Positions 58,838-64,000 of a stretch of DNA of 64,000 nucleotides are shown piece by piece (position 1 is the stretch's first letter; each line of letters begins with the position of its first letter). The stretch is from Petaurus breviceps papuanus (lineage: Eukaryota; Chordata; Mammalia; Diprotodontia; Petauridae). The position numbers and the translations under genes were made by a program. A model generated the notes under the pieces. That model was not told the DNA's origin. It saw only the letters and a list, made by a program, of their open reading frames with translations, and ran no database searches. The stretch is from NCBI GenBank assembly GCA_028583685.1, contig JAMXIF010001195.1:12206820-12270819 (forward strand), read 5' to 3'.

Positions 58838-59112
58838 CACCCAGGTTGGAAGTATATTGTCTAACCCCACTTCTGGTTGCCATAGGTGCCTTGACCTGCT
58901 CAGTTTCTGACCTGGGCTACATCATTCCCTTTTAGGCATCCTGGTACTCTCCCCCCCCCCCCCATTCTTGAGAGGTCACTGTATTTAATGCCATATTTAA
59001 CACAGACAGCTGTTCTTCTTAGTTTACAGGAGCTCAGAATCCTGAACTGAAGTGATACACCAACCTCATCCTTCACAGTATCAGAGATTATAGACACCCA
59101 CATCAACCACAG
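58838..59112 (-). pseudogene. RN7SL: 7SL (SRP) RNA retro-pseudogene, antisense
   Basis: 7SL is the RNA scaffold of the signal recognition particle. On the plus strand this segment follows the reverse complement of 7SL nearly end to end: CACCCAGGTTGGAAG, TTGACCTGCTCAGTTTCTGA, CTGGGCTACATCATTCCC, TTGAGAGGTCACTGTATTT, AGAATCCTGAACTGAAGTGA and GATTATAGACACCCACATCA. About a dozen bases near its 3' part are missing, and a C-run has expanded at about 58,951. Most 7SL CpGs have become TpG or CpA, so it is old and methylation-worn. The poly(A)-side end abuts the AAAGG array. It is not an Alu, as it spans the S domain. Confidence 0.9.
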
Positions 59113-59929
59113 CAAATTCAGCAAATTTCAGAGACAAAGAAAAGCATCTCAAAGATAAGACCCAAGAACATACAGAGCTGGTTTTCTTCCCCAAACCCGA
59201 TCATCATGGTACTTACATTATGTGTAACCCAAAACAATGTCCCCTTTCTTAGTTTGCTAGTGCTAAGGACAAAAAACAAACAAAAATATATGACTGGGCA
59301 CTGAAAAAGTGGGTAAGAATGTAATCAGTTCCTGCGTTTGAATTATTTGGTTTGTTAAACCGCTCATATTAATGATAAGCAAATAGCTTTATTTCTCCTT
59401 AAAGTCCCATTGGGAGCTCCTAAATAATAGCCAAAATCTAATTGCCTCCTGATTAGCTAGAAATTTTGCCTCAGCTAGTTCCCAAGTAGAATGCTGCACA
59501 TTGCATTGGAAACTGTCCTTGTAGAGTCCATAATCATTTTCATTTGTAAAGACAGTTTAAAAAGACAACATCAATTATGCATGGTCAGGAGCACCAAAGT
59601 TTCCAGTCCTTATATAAAGCACATATAAGATGATGAGAATGTAGAGACAGGATTTTCCTTCTATAGGCAGAGTGTTTGCTTGTTGATTCTTTTCTGGTGT
59701 ATTATTAAATCCTCTCCATATAGGTGAAATGCAGGGAGATCTGCCCTTTTGCAGATCAAAAATTCCGTTAAGCCTTTCTCTAATGCAAATAATAGGAATA
59801 ATAATAACACCAATACTGATGTCATTCCCCAATTAATGCACATCACCAATATTTTCACCTTTTTGTTTGCTACCTTTAAATGTGCTACTGACAATATTTG
59901 CTATATTCTAAACCTTTTTTTCTTCAACT
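59113..59929. other. Unassigned; possible conserved block at 59,320-59,545
   Basis: The inner block has no repeat signature and holds AATGATAAGCAAATAG and TGATTAGCTAG words. The remainder is unrecognised. Confidence 0.35.
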
Positions 59930-60415
59930 TCCAAGTAGCGGAATTGCTGGGTAAAAGGATATAAAAATGTATTGACTTTTCTTGCATAATTTCAAATTCT
60001 ATCCAGAAAGTTATGAACATATGAAAAATTCACAGCTTTATAAAACTTATATTCATAGACCTGTCTTTTTCTAGTCAGTTCAACATTGACTATTATTATC
60101 TTTTTTCACTGCTGCCCATTTGAGGGGGAAAAGATCAGACCTCAATACTGTTTAATTTTAATTTCTCTTATTGTAGTGTTTTGGTACAATCTTTCATAAG
60201 ATTATTGATGGTGTTTCTTTCTTTTGGAACACTACTCATATCCTTTGATGATTTTTTCATTGGGAAATGGTTCTTGATCTCATCTGTTTTGTTAACTCTC
60301 TATACTTGGATACAGATTTATTCCAGAGATATTTGACATGAAAAGTTTTCTTCCCCTGAACCATTTCTCTTCTTATTATAGGGACATTAAATTTGTTCAA
60401 GGAAAAACTTTCTTT
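59930..60415 (-). mobile_element. L1 ORF2 C-terminal fragment, antisense
   Basis: GGAATTGCTGGGTAAAAGGA, ATATCCTTTGATGATTTTTT and CATTGGGAAATGGTTCTTGA are reversed L1 ORF2 words. It continues at 60,830. Confidence 0.7.
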
Positions 60416-60417
60416 AA

Positions 60418-60560
60418 ATTGAATTTTCTCTTTGAATTAACAAACATTTATTTTCCTTCCCTCCCACCTCCTCCCTACTGGGAAAATGGAAAATATAAGC
60501 AAAACCCTTGAAACAAATATGCATAGTCCAATAAAACAAATTCCCACATCATGCAGATGG
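60418..60560 (-). mobile_element. L1 3' UTR fragment, antisense
   Basis: AATTAACAAACATTTATTTT, CAAATATGCATAGTCCAATA and AAACAAATTCCCACATCATG are the reversed 3' UTR of the L1 group seen at 44,500. It interrupts the neighbouring ORF2 fragment. 60,561-60,829 is unassigned. Confidence 0.65.
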
Positions 60561-60829
60561 TTAACTTTCAACCAGAATCTGATACCACATACAACAATAA
60601 GCAAATGGATGTACATTCTAAATATTAAAGTTTACAACATGAGAAAATTAGAGAACAATAGAGAAACCTTTCATAACTGTGGCTAAAGAGGATGGGGAGA
60701 GGAAGTCATAATCAAACAAGGGATAGAAGAAATTCTTTAAAAAAGCTAAACATACTGTTTTGATTATATCAAAGTGTCTCATATTCTCATGCTCTCTTTC
60801 ATCAAAGATACCTGCAAAGACTTGTATGA

Positions 60830-61100
60830 AAAGTTTTTAATTTCAAAGACATCTCCTTTGATTCTTTTCTAATTTTATTATGATGTGAACTTTAATATTT
60901 AGATTGCATATTCGTTTGCTTATTGTATATAGTTTCAGGAGCTAGTCGAAAGTTAATACATACCCAAGTGCATTTCAGTTTTCCCAGTAATTTGTGTTGA
61001 ATAGAGTCCTTCCTCCAGAAGTTTTTATTCTTGTATTTATTGAATACCAGAGCACTGTATTTGATTGCTTAGGAGTCTTACTAATCTAGTCATTTCCACT
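60830..61100 (-). mobile_element. L1 ORF2 fragment, antisense (continuation)
   Basis: CAGTTTTCCCAGTAATTTGT, GAATAGAGTCCTTCCTCCAG and CTAGTCATTTCCACTGATG match reversed ORF2 upstream of the 59,930 piece. Confidence 0.65.
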
Positions 61101-61129
61101 GATGTGCCCACAATGGACATGATATATTC

Positions 61130-61425
61130 AAATCAAAATCCCAAACCACAGCTTGGGAAAGACAATAATTTCGAAAATCTCCAGAGGAGGGCACACAGAA
61201 TTATGAAGGATCATGAGTCCATATGAAGATGGATTGAAGAAACTGTGGATATAAAGCCTGGAAAAGAAAAAGCTCAGAGATCATGATAACGATGTCCAAG
61301 TGCTTGAAAGTACGTCATGAAGAAGACAAAGAAGACTTGGTCCGATGGCAGATTTGGGAGCAAAGGATAGGATAGTCCAAGAAAATCTAGGTTTCAGAAT
61401 GGGATAAACTTCCAAAGGATTTTAG
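61130..61425 (+). mobile_element. CR1/L3-type LINE fragment
   Basis: CTCCAGAGGAGGGCACACAG, GATTGAAGAAACTGTGGATA and AAAGCCTGGAAAAGAAAAAG match the C-terminal CR1 ORF2 (usual protein wording VQRRATR...SLEKRRLRGD). It is heavily worn. Confidence 0.7.
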
Positions 61426-61764
61426 CTATCTATATGTGAAATCAGCCATTTCTGGAGGGAATAGGTTCTCCCTCACAAGAGGTCCTGTGATTCTTAGAAA
61501 CAGACTGTTGTGCATTCCTTTATTATGCACTTGCTGTGGAGCCTTTGGCAGTTATCTACTTCTCTGTGCCTCATTTTTCCTGTCTGAAAAAAATGAACTC
61601 ACTAATAAAACACCAGTCAGTATTCTTACTCTAAGGGGGCGGGGGAAGAAACTCCATTTCTTCACCTTGTAAAGGAAATTACATGGCTATAGATATGGAC
61701 AGAAATTTCATTTCAGGATATGTGTGGATTTTGTGTGTTGAAGGAGGTAAGAGTGGGCCAGAGA
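61426..61764. other. Unassigned sequence
   Basis: It may be the worn right end of the CR1 copy, but nothing is clear. The 78-codon frame at 61,436 has no domain. Confidence 0.4.
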
Positions 61765-61920
61765 ATCAAAGTATCAGGTCTGGAAAGGACCTTAGTGATC
61801 AACTAGCCCCCAATTCCATCATTTACAGAAATCTAGACAGGTTAGGTGACTTTCCCAAGGTCAACACAGATAGTGAATAGTAGATCTGAGTCTTGAATCA
61901 AAGTTTTCTGATCCTAAGAT
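61765..61920 (-). mobile_element. MIR, antisense
   Basis: GGTCTGGAAAGGACCTTAGT, GTTAGGTGACTTTCCCAAGG and GATCTGAGTCTTGAATCAAA are legible. Confidence 0.8.
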
Positions 61921-62699
61921 GGGACTGAAGCTGTGTGAAATTAATTTATCTTTGGGATGTCTTGAGTTTGTATTCTCTTTTAGCCCTGCTAATGTAACTG
62001 TCCTTGGTGTAACGCAAATAATCATTCTAATTAAAATTGGCATAAGCCTGAAGTCCATGACCCAGCTAGAGGCAAATATTTTAATGTGATTCTATTTTGT
62101 GATGCTAAGATTAAAAACCTTTTATAAAGATTTTTATTCTTTATACTTCTTTCTTCTGCTTCCTCAGTTCAATGCCCCAACCCCCCAAATCAAATGTTCA
62201 CTGTGCTCACCATGATAACACTCCAGTCAGACAATGATCACTCTTTCCTGACACTGATATGCAGTGTGGTGTCTAGCTCTCTACTCCAACATTCCCAGGA
62301 CTCAGAAGGACAGCAAACCAGATGGGCCTAGGCTTTCCCAAGTAAGTGTATATACTAAAGAAGAAGCTTATGTTTCCCGGCTGATTGCTACATCAAGCTC
62401 ATTTCTGGCTCTACCCTACCTCCATTCTATAAAACCTTGGGTAAGATAACGGAGTAAGGGGAACATAAAAATAAAATGGGTTCTTCATAGAGGCAGGTCT
62501 ATCATAGCCTAATTTTGATTTCCCCTCTCTACTCTTTATGTATGTACCTGCTGAAGCATTCCATGTCCTTACCCTTATAATTGAAATCACACATCTGGAG
62601 CTTGACCCTCTGCCAATTACAAGCACTCCCTCCCCACCCCATCCCCCTTTTAGCATCCAGACAGGGCCAATCCTTATAATACCTCCTTCCATTTATTGT
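61921..62699. other. Unassigned sequence before the CpG-rich region
   Basis: No repeat or coding exon is recognised. GC content and CpG count begin to rise only after 62,700. Confidence 0.4.
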
Positions 62700-63131
62700 C
62701 AATCACATCATCTTGGTCTCCGATGAAAAAAAGAGGAACGGGGGTAACATCGATAAAACAACACTACTCACTACTGTACACTATAATTATAGACATAGCC
62801 AACACCCGGACTGCGGAGGTTTCCCTGCTGCACAGTGTGTGTGTTTTGGGGTTGGGGGGTGGAGCGGGAGAGGGGGAAAAGAAAAAAGAAACTGAAAGGC
62901 GGGAAGAGGCGCAGACCCTAAAAGAGAGAGACGGGAAAGGGGGAGAGAGGGAGGTGGTAAAGAAAGAAAGAAAGGGGAAGAGAAGAGGAAGAGGGATAAT
63001 CAAAGACCGACAAAGTAGAGAAAGGTGGGGGATGCAGAGAGGGAGGGAACGTCTTCGCTGGGCGGAATACTAATCAACCTGTCTCCCTGTCTGCAGCAAC
63101 CCCACTGCCTGCGCTGCAGACACTCACTCAC

Positions 63132-63185
<54 letters not shown>

Positions 63186-63399
63186 TCTCTCTCTCTCTCC
63201 CTCCCCCCCTCTCTCCCCCTTTCCCTCCCTCTTTCTCTCCCTCCCTCCCCTCCCCCTTTTCCCTACACACACACACAGACACACACACGCACACACACAC
63301 ACACTCCCTCATCCTGACAGACTCTCACATGAAAGCACACGTTGGATTCCCTCCTTCCCACGCCTCTCTCACACACACACTCCCCTACAGCCCCAGAGG
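62700..63399 (+). promoter_or_regulatory. Putative promoter-proximal region with purine and pyrimidine tracts
   Basis: The segment 62,850-63,060 is strongly G/A-rich on the plus strand (GGGGGTGGAGCGGGAGAGGG). Positions 63,130-63,255 are C/T-rich, followed by CA/ACAC runs (63,265-63,304). It leads straight into the CpG-rich exon candidate. No clear TATA box is visible. The transcription start cannot be fixed, but lies probably between 63,060 and 63,450. Confidence 0.55.
63130..63255 (+). repeat. (CT)n / CCCTCT polypyrimidine tract
   Basis: About 55 bp of near-pure CT, then CCTCC and CCCTTT variants. It sits inside the putative promoter. Confidence 0.95.
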
Positions 63400-63881
63400 A
63401 GGAAGCCCTGAAGTAGACCCCTCTAGCTCTGGCGGCTGCCGCTTTTCTTGCAACTTCCAGCCTCTGTCTCGGTCTGGTTGCCTCTACTAACCCTTTCTTG
63501 CCTGTCCTTGGTGGTCCCCTGCACTTCACCCACCCTCTCAGCCTCGTCCTGCTCCTTTGATGGCTATCATCAGAGACCTTCGCGGGAGCCTCACTATTTC
63601 CACCTGTCACAGCAGAACTGTCTCGCAGCCCAAGTTTGAAGGTACTTGGCTTGCTGCTGGAGCTATTGCCGCCGCCGCCGCCGCTTCCTTCTCTACTTCT
63701 TCCACCTCCTCCTTTCCTTTCTCTTCTTCAGCGCGGGCTTAAAGCCGAAGAGGACAGCTGGAGCCCCGGAGCCCATGGCAGGATTACCAGCCTCCCTAAA
63801 TTCTCCTTCCTCAGCCTTATCCTGCCCCCTTCTGCTCCCTCGCTTCCTCCCGGCGGAGCCTTCGGAGAACATCTGGAGCAG
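63400..63881 (+). other. Candidate first exon of an unidentified gene (CpG-rich)
   Basis: This is the only block in the window rich in CpG (about 25-30 in 480 bp by eye). It holds a GCC run (63,668-63,684), an ATG in good context (GCCCATGGC, ATG at 63,775) and ends at a strong donor (GAGCAG/GTGAGC, cut after 63,881). From that ATG the frame MAGLPASLNSPSSALSC is open to the donor, 36 residues. Two upstream frames (63,448-63,639 and 63,557-63,742) would precede it. I do not recognise the protein. The exon could equally be entirely 5' UTR. Confidence 0.5.
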
Positions 63882-63958
63882 GTGAGCAGCTGCGTGGAGC
63901 CCCAGTCGGAGATCGAAGGGTCCGCTTTCGCCCCGGAGCTACAGCACAACACAACACA

Positions 63959-63960
<2 letters not shown>
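63882..63960 (+). other. Putative start of intron 1, still CpG-rich
   Basis: It begins GTGAGCAGCTGCG and keeps the CpG-rich character (GTCGGAGATCGAAGG), ending in ACAACACAACACAACC. If the donor is not used, this is a further part of the exon. Confidence 0.4.

Positions 63961-64000
<40 letters not shown>
63961..64000 (+). repeat. (CT)n microsatellite, cut by the window edge
   Basis: A pure CT run of 40 bases reaches the end of the window. Confidence 0.95.

Noticed and set aside
58593-58910. Repeating PFLSF frame that looks like a repetitive membrane protein
   Set aside because: Pure CCTTT array followed by 7SL-derived sequence; no gene context.
58838-59112. Alu-like SINE
   Set aside because: It covers the 7SL S domain, which Alu and B1 lack, and marsupials are not known for 7SL-derived SINEs; so it is a 7SL retrocopy.
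63641-63646. Alternative donor AAG/GTACTT
   Set aside because: Weaker match than GAGCAG/GTGAGC at 63,881; kept only as a possibility.
63646-63885. A hydrophobic, signal-peptide-like frame (RRRRRFLLYFFHLLL) in the exon candidate
   Set aside because: It has no ATG; a stop lies just upstream, and the GCC and CTT runs explain the composition. It could use only a non-AUG start.

Overview
The window is mammalian nuclear DNA, AT-rich and almost wholly non-coding. It is very probably from a marsupial. Three things point there: tRNA-headed SINEs with the marsupial ending around CTTAACCCCAATTGCC, copies of the longer MAR1-type SINE, and L1 fragments whose 3' ends match the marsupial L1 wording I know. 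These lie among mammal-wide MIR, L2/CR1 and Tigger fossils. I cannot name the species.

Layout: positions 1-62,700 look like an intergenic or very long intronic desert. I found no convincing protein-coding exon there. The sequence is a patchwork of L1 (both strands), an RTE-type LINE split by later insertions, L2/CR1 pieces, about twenty-five MIR fragments, a dozen younger SINEs, a Tigger1-like deletion derivative, a 425-bp TA-flanked MITE with matching ends, and several LTR-like fossils (three of one family). Simple repeats are common: TAG/TGG, CT, CTTT, CCTTT and GT. Two 10-N gaps sit in simple repeats. Two retrocopies of host genes are recognisable: an RPL35 processed pseudogene (53.0-53.5 kb) and a 7SL RNA pseudogene on the minus strand (58.8-59.1 kb), whose tail runs into a CCTTT/AAAGG pentanucleotide array.

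From about 62.8 kb composition changes sharply. Purine-rich and pyrimidine-rich tracts lead into a CpG-rich block (63.4-63.95 kb) with a GCC run, a well-placed ATG (63,775) and a strong splice-donor match (63,881/63,882). This looks like the promoter and first exon of a plus-strand gene that continues beyond the window. I do not recognise the gene.

No multi-gene system, CRISPR array or novel operon-like structure is present. The most useful leads are the gene start at the right end, the MITE, the dimeric SINE, the 7SL retrocopy and a handful of repeat-free AT-rich blocks that could be conserved regulatory elements. Repeat families were recognised from memory of consensus sequences, so family names and edges are approximate.
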